A stretch of DNA of 39,581 bases from an uncultured Collinsella sp. (GTDB lineage Bacteria; Actinomycetota; Coriobacteriia; Coriobacteriales; Coriobacteriaceae): NCBI GenBank assembly GCA_937997605.1, contig CALLFD010000141.1, positions 1-39,581 of the forward strand, given 5' to 3'. Position numbers and translations under genes: made by a program. This document shows positions 23,815-32,526 of the stretch, piece by piece (position 1 is the first letter of the stretch; every line of letters begins with the position of its first letter). The notes under the pieces are model-generated. The model ran no database searches and was not told where the DNA came from. It saw nothing but the letters and a program-made list of their open reading frames with translations.

Positions 23815-26705
23815 CGGCGCCGCTCGTGGCGCGCGCGCCACAGCTGTAGATAGTGCCCGATTTGTGCCGACTCGATGCGTTGATAGGAACTCGTGGGCAG
23901 CGACGTTAAGAATTTCTTGCCGTAGCCCTTCGTCACCAGGCGCGGGTCGGCCAAGATGAGTACGCCACAATCGGTCGATGAGCGAATGAGGCGACCGGCG
24001 GCCTGCTTGACCTCGAGCACGGCCTCGGGCAGCGAATAGCGCGCCCAAGCGCGGTCTTCACGCAGATTGCGCTCGCATGAGAGCGGGTCTGTGGGGCTCG
24101 AGAACGGCAGCTTGGGGATGATGACACAGCGCAGCGTCTCGCCGCTGGCGTCAAACCCTTCCCAAAAGGCCTTAAGCGCAAAGAGTGATGAGGTCGGTTC
24201 GTTGATAAAGCGATCGCGCAGACGGCGAGGAGACGAGTTGCGCTGCTGGCAGTTGAGCTCCAGACCCGCACGGGCCATCTTGGGCTCGACGCGAGCGTAC
24301 AGTTCCTCCATGTCACGCCTGTTGGTGAACAGCGTGAGCACCGAGCCGCCCATAGCAAGATGAGCGTCGACCAGCACACGCTCGAGCGCCGAAAGGTAGC
24401 TCTCACGATCGCGCGGATCGGGGATATCCCCAGCCACGACCACGGCCATATTCAAATCGAAGTCGTAGCTCGAATCCAAGTGCAGTGACGATGATGTTGA
24501 GGCACCGATGCGATCGAGGCCGACGGCATGGTTAAAGTGCTCAAAGCTCTTGGAAACCGTCATGGTCGCCGATGCAAAGATAGCCGTGTGGACCTCGGGC
24601 AGCCACTCGGTTGCCAAGGCCTCACCAATATCGATGCGCTCCGCGGTCATCGACTCGCCGCCGGCGCGCAATCTGCGATTGACCTGCAGCGAGTACACGT
24701 AGTGTTCATCGGTACCGTCAATGATGAGCTTGAGGTTCTCGGCCAGCTCATGCAGGCGGCGCGAGATATCACCCAGGTCGACAACAACCTCGGGCTTGTC
24801 GGCGGCGACGGCTTGCACCAGCGCGTCTACGCTCTTGTCAGCTTGTTCCAATGCGTCGATGGCAGTGTAGGCCGACTGTAGGAAATCATGCCAGTCGTCT
24901 GATTCGCGCAGCTCGGGGCCAATCCATAGGTTCGCGTTGTCATAGCCCCCGCGGGCACGGCGGCCAAGCTCGCGAACGCCGTCAAACACATCGGCAATCG
25001 CCATGCTCGCACGTGCAACCGCCGACGTCGCCTTGGCGGTAAGACCCAGGTAGAGCGTAGAGCCCTCCGAGGTTGCCAAATCGCGGGAAACCTGGCTCAG
25101 CGCACCGGTGCTCGAGCCACCCAGGCGCTCAAACAGAACGCGCGATTCATCCGTCGACACCACGCGTGCCCATTGACGGCGTGCCTCGCGCTCGATGGAG
25201 TGGGCCTCATCGATCACCCAGTGGCGAATCGGAGGCAAGATTCTGCCCTCGGCCGCGACATTGCGGAACAGCAGGGAATGGTTGGTGACCACAACATCGG
25301 CATGCGCCGCGCGGCGGCGGGCGCCGTGGACCAGGCATTTATCGGGGAAAAACGGGCATAGGCGACGGGCGCACTCGCGCGACGCCGTCGTAAAGTCGGG
25401 ACGGTTGACGCTGCGCCAGCGAATGCCGAGCGAGTCGAGGTCGCCATCGGCCGACTGACACACGTACGCCATGATGACCGCGACCGCCGTAAGCGTGTCG
25501 GCGGGATCACGCTTAGTCGTAATTTCGACTTGGCCGCGGCTCATGCGCTCGAGCTTGCGCAAGCATGGATAGTGATCATAGCCCTTGAGGGCACAAAACG
25601 ATAGGCCGCCATCCAGCTGCTCGGCAAGTTTGGGCAGCTCATGATACATGAGCTGGTCGGCAAGATTATTCGATTTCGTCGCGATACCAACCGTGATGTT
25701 GTTGCGGCGCGCGGCCTCGGCAAAAGGCACCAGGTAAGCCATCGATTTGCCGACGCCCGTGCCCGCCTCAATCACGCGATGCGTTCCCGTAACGAGTGCG
25801 TCACGGACCTCGAGCGCCATCGCGATCTGCTCATCGCGCGGCTCGTACGTGGGATACATGCGATTAACCAGGCCGCCCGGGGCATAGTCCGCCTCGATTT
25901 CCTCGCGGCTCGGCATCTTAAGGACCGGTAGCTCGTCCGCATCAACGCGATCATCGGCCCGATCAGCCTTGAGTACGTCGGCGCGGGCGGCACTGAGAGA
26001 GAAGATGGAACCGGGGTTCTGTCCCGCCAAGAACGAGAAGATGGGACGATAGGACCAGGGTACGTCGGGATGCATGTCGGCCAGGCGCGCCATTAAGCCC
26101 TGAGGCAAGTCGGTGAGTGCCACGAGCAACACGCGCCATACGCCACACAGGGCGTCGACATCGGCGTTGGCGCGGTGCGACACCGAATCGCAGCCAAACA
26201 GGTCGGCCATAAAAGACAGCTTATGCGAGGCCAGGCGCGGAAGCGCGATGCGCGACAGCGCCAGCGAATCGATCCAGATGTCGCTGACGTTGACACCGCC
26301 CTTGACCGACTCGATAAACGAGCGGTCGAAGGTGGCGTTATGTGCGATCACCGGGCAGCCGCCGACAAAATCGGCGAGAGCGGCCACGGCATCGACGGCC
26401 GATGGGGCATCTGCCACATCGGCGTTTGTAATGCTCGTGAGCTCGGTAATCTCGGCGGGAATCAGCTGCTTAGGGTGCACGAAGGTATCGAAGCGGTCGA
26501 CGATCTCGCGGCCCGAAAGGCGGGCCGCCGATATCTCAATAAGCTCGTTGTCCTGCACCGAAAGACCCGTGGTCTCGGTATCGAGGACGATAACATCTTC
26601 CTCGATGAGACCAAACGATTGGGTTTTGGCGCGCTCGGCGAGCGTGGCATAGGAGTCGATGACAAACTGCGGCGTTCCTGATGAAACCGCGTCCTCGATT
26701 AGCAT
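23811..26705 (-). CDS. dinG: DnaQ-DinG fusion: DEDDh exonuclease plus Fe-S superfamily 2 helicase
   Basis: 964 residues. Residues ~35-200 are a DEDDh 3'-5' exonuclease: DTETTGL (Asp 42, Glu 44), HNATFD (Asp 127), HRANADVDA (His 177, Asp 182). The helicase follows with Walker A GTGVGKS at 315-321, DEAH at 499-502 and four cysteines at 381, 445, 450 and 457 positioned to hold an iron-sulphur cluster as in XPD/DinG. C-terminal helicase motifs include SVLTLFTNRRDMEELY and QAAGRLIRSSTDCG. It probably resolves R-loops, G4 or replication-fork structures. The ATG overlaps the ddl stop by 7 nt, so it is co-expressed with ddl. All catalytic residues are intact. Confidence 0.92.
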   Translation of the reverse strand: MLIEDAVSSGTPQFVIDSYATLAERAKTQSFGLIEEDVIVLDTETTGLSVQDNELIEISAARLSGREIVDRFDTFVHPKQLIPAEITELTSITNADVADAPSAVDAVAALADFVGGCPVIAHNATFDRSFIESVKGGVNVSDIWIDSLALSRIALPRLASHKLSFMADLFGCDSVSHRANADVDALCGVWRVLLVALTDLPQGLMARLADMHPDVPWSYRPIFSFLAGQNPGSIFSLSAARADVLKADRADDRVDADELPVLKMPSREEIEADYAPGGLVNRMYPTYEPRDEQIAMALEVRDALVTGTHRVIEAGTGVGKSMAYLVPFAEAARRNNITVGIATKSNNLADQLMYHELPKLAEQLDGGLSFCALKGYDHYPCLRKLERMSRGQVEITTKRDPADTLTAVAVIMAYVCQSADGDLDSLGIRWRSVNRPDFTTASRECARRLCPFFPDKCLVHGARRRAAHADVVVTNHSLLFRNVAAEGRILPPIRHWVIDEAHSIEREARRQWARVVSTDESRVLFERLGGSSTGALSQVSRDLATSEGSTLYLGLTAKATSAVARASMAIADVFDGVRELGRRARGGYDNANLWIGPELRESDDWHDFLQSAYTAIDALEQADKSVDALVQAVAADKPEVVVDLGDISRRLHELAENLKLIIDGTDEHYVYSLQVNRRLRAGGESMTAERIDIGEALATEWLPEVHTAIFASATMTVSKSFEHFNHAVGLDRIGASTSSSLHLDSSYDFDLNMAVVVAGDIPDPRDRESYLSALERVLVDAHLAMGGSVLTLFTNRRDMEELYARVEPKMARAGLELNCQQRNSSPRRLRDRFINEPTSSLFALKAFWEGFDASGETLRCVIIPKLPFSSPTDPLSCERNLREDRAWARYSLPEAVLEVKQAAGRLIRSSTDCGVLILADPRLVTKGYGKKFLTSLPTSSYQRIESAQIGHYLQLWRARHERRR

Positions 26706-27664
26706 GCAATGCCCGCTCGACGAAGACCCATACGGATCAGGCTGTCACAGACCTGCGGGAACGTCATGTCGTCGGTGTGGCGGATCTCATCCGGATACAG
26801 CGACGTATCGGTCATGCCGGGAATCGTGTTGGTCTCGAGGATGACGGGGCCATCCTCGCTCACGATAAAGTCGCTGCGCGAAATACCCAGGCAGCCGAGT
26901 GCCTTATGGGCAGCACAGGCGAGCTCCTGAGCACGAGCGTAGTTCTCGGGCGAAATCTGTGCCGGAATGCGATGGATGTCCGTAGGGTCGACATACTTCA
27001 CGTCCAGATCGTAGAACTCGCAGTCCTCGGGCTTACGGATCTCAACGATCGGCAGGGCGCGCACGTCATCCTCGCCGTATACGCCGACGGTGATCTCGGT
27101 GCCCTCGATGCACTTCTCGACCAGCACTTTGTCGCCGTACTCAAACGCCTTGGCGATTGCCGCGGGTAGCTCGGAGGGCTCATGGACCAGGGAAATGCCA
27201 TAGCTGGAACCGTTTACGGCCGGCTTCACAAAGCAGCGCTCGCCACAAACCTCGACGATATGATCGATATCGACTTCATCGCCCACTTCGAGCGCAAGGC
27301 CGGGGGCAATGGGAATGCCCGCCTTGGCGTATAGGAGCTTCGAGACCTCCTTGTCGGCACCGCAGGCGCTCGCGAGCACACCCGACGCCGTGTAGGGGAT
27401 ACCCAGGGTCTCCATGGCACCCTGCATGGCACCATCCTCGCCGCCGGCACCGTGCATGGCGATAAACGCCACGTCAAAGCCGCCGGTCGCCATGGTTACC
27501 ATAAAATCATCGGCAGCCGTGTCGAGCAGCTCCACCGAAGTGTAGCCAGCCTCCTTCAAGGCCACCACGACGTTCTTTCCCGAATTGAGCGAGATCTCGC
27601 GCTCGGCGGAATGACCGCCCGCCAAGACCGCTACGTGCATGTTCTCTAGGCTTTTACCCGGCAT
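26699..27664 (-). CDS. ddl: D-alanine--D-alanine ligase
   Basis: Makes D-Ala-D-Ala for peptidoglycan, using ATP. 321 residues, slightly short of the usual ~350. N-terminal VAVLAGGHSAEREISLNSG, the ATP-grasp core (CFVKPAVNGSSYGISLV, KVLVEKCIEGTEITVGVYG) and the closing metal/phosphate loop SRSDFIVSEDGPVILETNTIPGM are present. GAGGAGG precedes the ATG at 27664. First gene of a two-gene unit with the DinG-type helicase; divergent from rlmN. Confidence 0.95.
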   Translation of the reverse strand: MPGKSLENMHVAVLAGGHSAEREISLNSGKNVVVALKEAGYTSVELLDTAADDFMVTMATGGFDVAFIAMHGAGGEDGAMQGAMETLGIPYTASGVLASACGADKEVSKLLYAKAGIPIAPGLALEVGDEVDIDHIVEVCGERCFVKPAVNGSSYGISLVHEPSELPAAIAKAFEYGDKVLVEKCIEGTEITVGVYGEDDVRALPIVEIRKPEDCEFYDLDVKYVDPTDIHRIPAQISPENYARAQELACAAHKALGCLGISRSDFIVSEDGPVILETNTIPGMTDTSLYPDEIRHTDDMTFPQVCDSLIRMGLRRAGIAC

Positions 27665-27749
27665 GGGCAGACTCCTCCTCTATAATTTCTGCAGCTGATA
27701 CCATATTGTAGCGATACCCTCTACGTTTCCCCAAAATCGAAAGGCTTCC

Positions 27750-28802
27750 ATGAATCCCAGGACTAAATCTCAGGACATTCGCGACTTGAGCCAAAACGAT
27801 ATTCGCGAGCTTGTGGCCGAACTCGGCCAGCCCGCCTTCCGCGCGAAGCAGCTCATCGAATGGGTCTTTGAGAAGAACGTTTGTTCGTTTGACGATATGA
27901 CCAACCTTCCTAAGGCTTTCCGCGAGCAGCTTAAAGAGGCTTTTGCCTTTGACACGCCGACTGAACTCACCAAACAGGTTTCCAAAGATGGCTCTCGCAA
28001 GTATCTGCTCGAGTACCACGACGGCATTTCCGTCGAGACTGTCGGTATGCCCCGTCGTAACAAGCTTTCCGTCTGCGTTTCTACTCAGGCTGGCTGTGGC
28101 ATGGGTTGTGCATTTTGTGCCACCGGCCTTAACGGCCTCAAGCGCTCGCTGACAGCCCAGGAGATCGTCGACCAGGTGTTGCACGTCTCGAATGATTTTG
28201 GTGAGCGTGCAACAAGCGTCGTTTTCATGGGCCAGGGCGAGCCCTTTGCTAACCACGACGAGGTTCTCAAGGCACTGCGCATCCTTAACGATCCCGACGG
28301 TATCGGTATTGGAGCCCGTCACCTTACTGTCTCTACCAGCGGTGTTATTCCTGGCATTCGCAAGTTTGCCGACATTCCCGAGCAGTTTACGCTCGCTGTG
28401 TCGTTGCACTCCGCCATCCAGTCCACGCGCAACAAGATTATGCCTGGCGTCAAGAAGTACACGCTTCTGCGCCTTCATGAGGCGCTGCAGCTCTACACTG
28501 AGAAGACTGGACGCCGCCCGACCTATGAGTACGCCATGATCGAGGGCGTCAACGATACGAATCCCGAAATGCAGGCGCTCTGCGACTTCTGCGAGGGAAC
28601 CCTGTGCCACGTTAACCTAATTCAGCTTAACGACATCGAGGGCAGCCCGCTCAAGCCGTCTCCGATTCATAAGGTCGAGGATCTTCAGCGCCGCCTTGAG
28701 TCTCGTGGCATCGAGACCACGATCCGTAACTCGCGCGGCAATGATATTGATGCCGCCTGCGGTCAGCTGAAGCAACGTTTCAAGGTCCAGAAGAACGCAT
28801 AG
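27750..28802 (+). CDS. rlmN: Dual-specificity 23S rRNA (A2503) / tRNA (A37) C2-methyltransferase
   Basis: Radical-SAM enzyme of 350 residues that methylates A2503 of 23S rRNA and, in some bacteria, A37 of tRNAs, using S-adenosylmethionine. The cluster motif CGMGCAFC supplies Cys 116, 120 and 123. FMGQGEPFANHDEV, SLHSAIQSTRNKIMP and the C-terminal SRGNDIDAACGQL with the catalytic Cys are characteristic. AAAGG lies before the ATG. Codons here lean to T in third position more than in the neighbouring ddl/dinG genes. A terminator follows the stop. Confidence 0.96.
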   Translation: MNPRTKSQDIRDLSQNDIRELVAELGQPAFRAKQLIEWVFEKNVCSFDDMTNLPKAFREQLKEAFAFDTPTELTKQVSKDGSRKYLLEYHDGISVETVGMPRRNKLSVCVSTQAGCGMGCAFCATGLNGLKRSLTAQEIVDQVLHVSNDFGERATSVVFMGQGEPFANHDEVLKALRILNDPDGIGIGARHLTVSTSGVIPGIRKFADIPEQFTLAVSLHSAIQSTRNKIMPGVKKYTLLRLHEALQLYTEKTGRRPTYEYAMIEGVNDTNPEMQALCDFCEGTLCHVNLIQLNDIEGSPLKPSPIHKVEDLQRRLESRGIETTIRNSRGNDIDAACGQLKQRFKVQKNA

Positions 28803-28821
28803 GGGAGTCTGTACCCCATAA

Positions 28822-28837
28822 CGTTTCATGTGAAACA
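28822..28837. other. Near-parS site (two mismatches)
   Basis: CGTTTCATGTGAAACA differs from the parS consensus TGTTTCACGTGAAACA at positions 1 and 8. It lies between the rlmN stop and its terminator, 2.1 kb from the perfect parS cluster. Binding by ParB is possible but weaker. Confidence 0.55.
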
Positions 28838-28841
28838 TCCG

Positions 28842-28885
28842 ACAGCCCTGGTTGCAAATAATGTAATCAGGGCTGTTTCATTTGT
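28842..28885 (+). terminator. Terminator of rlmN
   Basis: ACAGCCCTG (28842-28850) pairs with CAGGGCTGT (28868-28876) around a 17-nt loop; T-rich sequence follows. Confidence 0.8.
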
Positions 28886-28930
28886 TTTCATCCTAGAGGA
28901 CTTGATATACGTAACCTTAGCTTTATAGCC

Positions 28931-28970
28931 AAAAAAAGGGGTCCTTGTCTCATGAATCAGACAAGGACCC
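28931..28970 (-). terminator. Terminator of the rsmG-parAB operon
   Basis: GGGTCCTTGTCT (28939-28950) pairs perfectly with AGACAAGGACCC (28959-28970). On the minus strand it is followed by TTTTTTT (28931-28937), just past the last gene of the parAB unit. Confidence 0.9.
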
Positions 28971-29000
28971 TTTCAAAATAGGCACGTAATTGTTAGGTAC

Positions 29001-29255
29001 CTAATAACCAACATTTTCCCACTGATGGTTAACCCAGTCTTGGTTAATCTTAGGATTCTTAGTCACCTGAGCAGTGCGCATGGCGACATCTTCGGTCATC
29101 ACATCCATTTTCTTCTTAGATGTATCGACGATATCCTGAGCTCCGCGCAACAGTTGACCTCGAAGTTCATCATCTGTCGCAAGCTTATAACCAGCAAAGG
29201 CACCAGTGACGACGGTGGTTGCCAACGCAACGACCGCGAGAACCTTATTCTTCAT
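29001..29255 (-). CDS. Small membrane-anchored protein of unknown function downstream of parB
   Basis: 84 residues from ATG 29255 (MKNKVLAVVALATTVV), six bases after AGGAGG; an in-frame start six codons earlier is less likely. One N-terminal hydrophobic segment with small residues (about 4-22) is followed by a charged helix (DDELRGQLLRGAQDIVDTSKKKMDVMTEDVAMRT), like YtxH-type small envelope proteins. It overlaps the 3' end of parB by 11 bp and ends the operon at a strong terminator. No function can be assigned. Confidence 0.72.
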   Translation of the reverse strand: MKNKVLAVVALATTVVTGAFAGYKLATDDELRGQLLRGAQDIVDTSKKKMDVMTEDVAMRTAQVTKNPKINQDWVNHQWENVGY

Positions 29256-30150
29256 CCTGATCCTCCTGCCCAAATTGAATCATTTCACCAAGGATACGGG
29301 AGAGCTCCTCCTCGTCTTTGAACTCGATTTCGATTTTGTTCTTACCACGCGAGCTCTTCACGCGTACATTCGTGTTGAAAACTTGACGAAGTACTCGAGC
29401 GGCCTTTTTGAATGACTGAGGTGTTGCTGGCCTCGGAGTCCTTGGCGTCTCTCCGGCAGAAAACAACGGAGCAAGATTTTCTGTCGCTCTAACGGAAAGA
29501 CCTTCTGCAACAACTTTCTCAGCAAGTCGAATCCTGGCATCTTCATATGGAACTGCAAGAATCGCTCTCGCATGGCCGGCAGTAAGCTTGCCCTCGAAAA
29601 TCATCTGCTGCACGACTTCCGGAAGGTCTAACAAACGAAGTGAATTTGTAATTGCGGATCGAGACTTACTAACAGCCTTTGATAACGCCTCTTGCGTCAT
29701 GCCGCTGGCATCAATGAGCTGACGATAACCCTTCGCCTCTTCGACGGGATTCAAATCAGAACGCTGAAGATTCTCGATAAGTGCAAGAGCGAGCATTTCC
29801 TCATCATTAACTTCTTTAATGATGACAGGCAGTTCCTCAAGACCAGCAAGCTTTGACGCCTGGTAACGACGCTCGCCCGCTATAATCTCATAGCCATTTC
29901 CATGCTTGCGAACCAACAACGGCTGCAAAACGCCATGTTCTTGGATTGACTCGCTCAACTCGCGAAGTTCAGTTTCGTTAAAGTGAATTCGCGGCTGATT
30001 AGGGTTGGGAACGATATCCTCAATAGGCAGTTTTGTTTCAGATGCGGCATTTGAAGTCGATGCAGCCGAACCACCGGTCTCATACTCGGCCTCTGAGACC
30101 AAAGCATTGAGTCCACGTCCCAATCCGCCACGTTTCTTTGCACTAGGCAC
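29245..30150 (-). CDS. parB: Chromosome-partitioning protein ParB (CTPase clamp)
   Basis: 301 residues. It binds parS and spreads as a CTP-dependent sliding clamp to form the segregation complex near oriC. A basic N-terminus (KKRGGLGRGLNALV) is the usual ParA-stimulating tail. The ParB/Srx N-terminal domain contains NPNQPR and the CTP motif GERR at 92-95 (IIAGERRYQAS). A helix-turn-helix follows (MTQEALSKAVSKSRSAITNSLRLL), then a C-terminal dimerisation domain. GTG start after GAGGTGATC; overlaps the end of parA by 8 bp. Three perfect parS sites lie just upstream of parA. Confidence 0.96.
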   Translation of the reverse strand: MPSAKKRGGLGRGLNALVSEAEYETGGSAASTSNAASETKLPIEDIVPNPNQPRIHFNETELRELSESIQEHGVLQPLLVRKHGNGYEIIAGERRYQASKLAGLEELPVIIKEVNDEEMLALALIENLQRSDLNPVEEAKGYRQLIDASGMTQEALSKAVSKSRSAITNSLRLLDLPEVVQQMIFEGKLTAGHARAILAVPYEDARIRLAEKVVAEGLSVRATENLAPLFSAGETPRTPRPATPQSFKKAARVLRQVFNTNVRVKSSRGKNKIEIEFKDEEELSRILGEMIQFGQEDQDEE

Positions 30151-30943
30151 GCTTGATCACCTCTTTTGCAAGGTTCATATACGCTTTTGCACCCTTATTT
30201 TGAGGTGCATAGGTAATCACCGGCTCTCCAAAAGACGGAGCCTCAGAGATTTTTACGGTACGAGGAATTAAGGTCTTAAAAGCCTTATCACCAAAGTACG
30301 ACTGAACTTCCTCAACAACCTGATTCGACAGAGAAGTACGCGAGTCATACATGGTCATAAGCACACCATAGGTGTCTAAGCCCTTATTCAGACGTGATTT
30401 GACCATCTTCATTGACTCAAGCAGCTTCGTAACGCCCTCGAGTGCGTAATACTCGCACTGGATCGGAATCAAAACGCTATCTGCTGCGGTCAAAGCATTG
30501 ATGGTAAGCAGGCCAAGCGAAGGAGGACAGTCGATGAATATAAAATCGAACTCATCCTGAATCGGCTCAAGCAAATCTTTAAGGCGGGTTTCACGAGCAA
30601 TTGCGCTTACGAGCTCAATTTCGGCACCTGCAAGCTGAATTGTCGCCGGAATAACGAATACCTTTTTGCAATTTGTATCAAGAACAAGCGATTCAGCCGG
30701 CACGTCATTCAGCAATGCATCATAGATGCACTGATCAAGGTCTTCTTTTTCAATTCCGAATCCACTGGTGCTGTTTCCCTGCGGATCAAAATCGACAATT
30801 AGTGTCTTGCGACCCTGCTCACCCAGTGCTGCTGCAAGGTTTACAGCCGTCGTTGACTTACCGACGCCACCTTTTTGATTGATGATTGCAATAATACGCG
30901 TGTCTTTTGCGCTCTTAGAACGCTTAACGTCGCGAAATCCCAC
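30143..30943 (-). CDS. parA: Chromosome-partitioning ATPase ParA (Soj)
   Basis: 266 residues. Deviant Walker A KGGVGKST at 24-31, followed by DFDPQGNST and FIFIDCPPSLGLLTINAL, identify the ParA/MinD ATPase that drives origin movement and, in several bacteria, modulates DnaA. GTG start at 30943, four bases after AGGAGG. Codons and base composition are more AT-rich than in dnaA or dnaN. It is preceded by a 130-bp region with three parS sites and followed by parB with an 8-bp overlap. Confidence 0.96.
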   Translation of the reverse strand: MGFRDVKRSKSAKDTRIIAIINQKGGVGKSTTAVNLAAALGEQGRKTLIVDFDPQGNSTSGFGIEKEDLDQCIYDALLNDVPAESLVLDTNCKKVFVIPATIQLAGAEIELVSAIARETRLKDLLEPIQDEFDFIFIDCPPSLGLLTINALTAADSVLIPIQCEYYALEGVTKLLESMKMVKSRLNKGLDTYGVLMTMYDSRTSLSNQVVEEVQSYFGDKAFKTLIPRTVKISEAPSFGEPVITYAPQNKGAKAYMNLAKEVIKRA

Positions 30944-30981
30944 GGTCCCTCCTGGTGTGTTTTAAGCTGTTAAACGGAGGA

Positions 30982-30997
30982 TGTTTCACGTGAAACA
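30982..30997. other. parS site 1 (perfect)
   Basis: TGTTTCACGTGAAACA, identical to the parS consensus, 39 bp upstream of the parA start codon. Confidence 0.96.
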
Positions 30998-31020
30998 TTC
31001 CGATTCAATATCAACATCAA

Positions 31021-31036
31021 TGTTTCACGTGAAACA
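31021..31036. other. parS site 2 (perfect)
   Basis: TGTTTCACGTGAAACA, starting exactly 39 bp after site 1. Confidence 0.96.
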
Positions 31037-31059
31037 CTGCAAGTTGTTAGTATCCATTA

Positions 31060-31075
31060 TGTTTCACGTGAAACA
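31060..31075. other. parS site 3 (perfect)
   Basis: TGTTTCACGTGAAACA, starting exactly 39 bp after site 2 and ending one base before the rsmG stop codon complement. Confidence 0.96.
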
Positions 31076-31076
31076 T

Positions 31077-31814
31077 CTAGGCAAGCGGATTCTTCTTTGC
31101 CATGCCATTTGCACGAGGCAATGAAACGGATGCTGGATGACTCTTCTTAAGAACAATGAACTCCCTGTGACCCAAGCCCTCAGGCAAATCAATTGCATCA
31201 TTCAGAAGCAAGGTGAAGCCGCAGATCTTAGCCGCTGACATGCCGGAAGCAAGCTCCTCATCCGTAGGATTGCCCTTCGTGATAACAAATAGCCCACCAT
31301 CCTTGAGGTACGGAGCGGCATACTCAACAAGAATCGGTAGAGGGGCCAATGCGCGGGCGGTTACAACAGAGAACTGCTTCTTATGGCTTCGAGCATATTC
31401 TTCAAGGCGATCATGAACTGCATGACCATTTTTCAATCCAAGAGCATGAACAAATGTATTGACAGCGTCAACCTTCTTGCCAACAGAGTCAATATAAGTA
31501 GCTTTACGATGCGTTGTTATCGTTAACGGAATACCAGGAAAGCCAGCACCTGTTCCCATATCAAGCAAAGCTCCCTCAGGAGCCTTATTGACATAAGGGA
31601 GCAAGACAAGTGAGTCGAGGATATGAAGTACCGCAGCGTCTTCTACGTTAAGAATACGGGTGAGGTTGGTTGTCTTATTTGTTTCTAGAACCAAATCCAA
31701 TTGCTGAATACATTTCCTCAGCTCAGTATCAGTTACACTCAGGGAATACTCTTTGCAATAGGAAGTTAGACGACTCAACATCTCGTCAGCCTGCTGATCA
31801 GTAAGTACTAACAA
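31077..31814 (-). CDS. rsmG: 16S rRNA (guanine-527-N7) methyltransferase
   Basis: Rossmann-fold methyltransferase that methylates G527 of 16S rRNA using S-adenosylmethionine. Motifs: NLTRI, VLHILDSLVLLPY, and the SAM loop LLDMGTGAGFPGIPL. The start is a TTG at 31814 (about 245 residues), because AAAGGAG lies six bases before it. A longer reading from 31886 would begin inside the jag terminator. It is the first gene of the rsmG-parA-parB-small-protein group. A basic C-terminal tail (about 20 residues) extends past the family core. Confidence 0.93.
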   Translation of the reverse strand: MLVLTDQQADEMLSRLTSYCKEYSLSVTDTELRKCIQQLDLVLETNKTTNLTRILNVEDAAVLHILDSLVLLPYVNKAPEGALLDMGTGAGFPGIPLTITTHRKATYIDSVGKKVDAVNTFVHALGLKNGHAVHDRLEEYARSHKKQFSVVTARALAPLPILVEYAAPYLKDGGLFVITKGNPTDEELASGMSAAKICGFTLLLNDAIDLPEGLGHREFIVLKKSHPASVSLPRANGMAKKNPLA

Positions 31815-31860
31815 CGAAAGCTCCTTTCTGACAAAAATCAGTGTATCGAGAACTTTTGAC

Positions 31861-31894
31861 AAAAAAAAGGGGGACGTGGAAACCACGCCCCCTT
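31861..31894 (-). terminator. Terminator after jag
   Basis: On the minus strand, AAGGGGG and CGTGG pair around a TTT loop with CCACG and CCCCC (one bulged base), followed by TTTTTTTT (31861-31868). Confidence 0.9.
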
Positions 31895-31912
31895 AGCATA
31901 AGCTCGAGAAGA

Positions 31913-32482
31913 TTATCGAGCAACAATCACCACATGGCGATCAGGGTCAGAACCCTCAGAATGAGTATCGACGGCATCATTGCCACGAAGTGCAATGTGA
32001 ACCAGTCGACGCTCGTAGGCATTCATGGGCGGAAGCGAAACACTCTTATGAGTGCGGATGGCACGCTCGGCAGCAGACTGAGCCATGGAAGCAACCTTGT
32101 CCTGACGGCGACTCTTGTATCCCTCTACGTCCACTACAACCGGATACCTAAAGCCAAGTTTGCGGCTCACCAGCAAAGAGAACATAACCTGAAGTGCATC
32201 AAGGGTGCGACCATGACGGCCAATGAGAACAGCAAGATCGGGAGCCGTTACATCCAAAATCAGCTCACCCTCGTCGCCCTCATACTCATCGATAGGAGAG
32301 TTGGCGGCATCGAAGTGCGAAAGGATGGAACGCAGGATGGAAATCGCAACATCGGCAATGGTGTCGAGCTCCTCATCGGTCAGCTCTTCACCAGCCTTGT
32401 AGCGCTGTGCAATCTCGGGATAATCGCCCGCGACCTGCGGGGCAACCTCCTCAAGCATATCCTCGATGATCTCTTCAGACAT
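31913..32482 (-). CDS. jag: KH/R3H RNA-binding protein Jag (KhpB family)
   Basis: 189 residues from ATG 32482, six bases after GGAG. An N-terminal helical region precedes a KH domain (LILDVTAPDLAVLIGRHGRTLDALQVMFSLLV, with the GRHG loop) and an R3H domain (AERAIRTHKSVSLPPMNAYERRLVHIAL). Proteins of this family bind RNA and influence cell elongation and division, typically encoded beside yidC as here. The gene ends at a strong terminator that separates it from rsmG. Confidence 0.92.
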   Translation of the reverse strand: MSEEIIEDMLEEVAPQVAGDYPEIAQRYKAGEELTDEELDTIADVAISILRSILSHFDAANSPIDEYEGDEGELILDVTAPDLAVLIGRHGRTLDALQVMFSLLVSRKLGFRYPVVVDVEGYKSRRQDKVASMAQSAAERAIRTHKSVSLPPMNAYERRLVHIALRGNDAVDTHSEGSDPDRHVVIVAR

Positions 32483-32526
32483 AACGTACTCCAAAAGTTA
32501 GGTACCTAAATAAGATTGATATCCCA

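Noticed and set aside
28617..28838. Minus-strand 73-codon frame starting in the near-parS
   Set aside because: Shadow of the rlmN 3' end; the parS sequence creates an ATG by chance.
31815..31886. Longer N-terminus of rsmG
   Set aside because: It would be encoded by the jag terminator and has no ribosome site; the TTG at 31814 is well placed.
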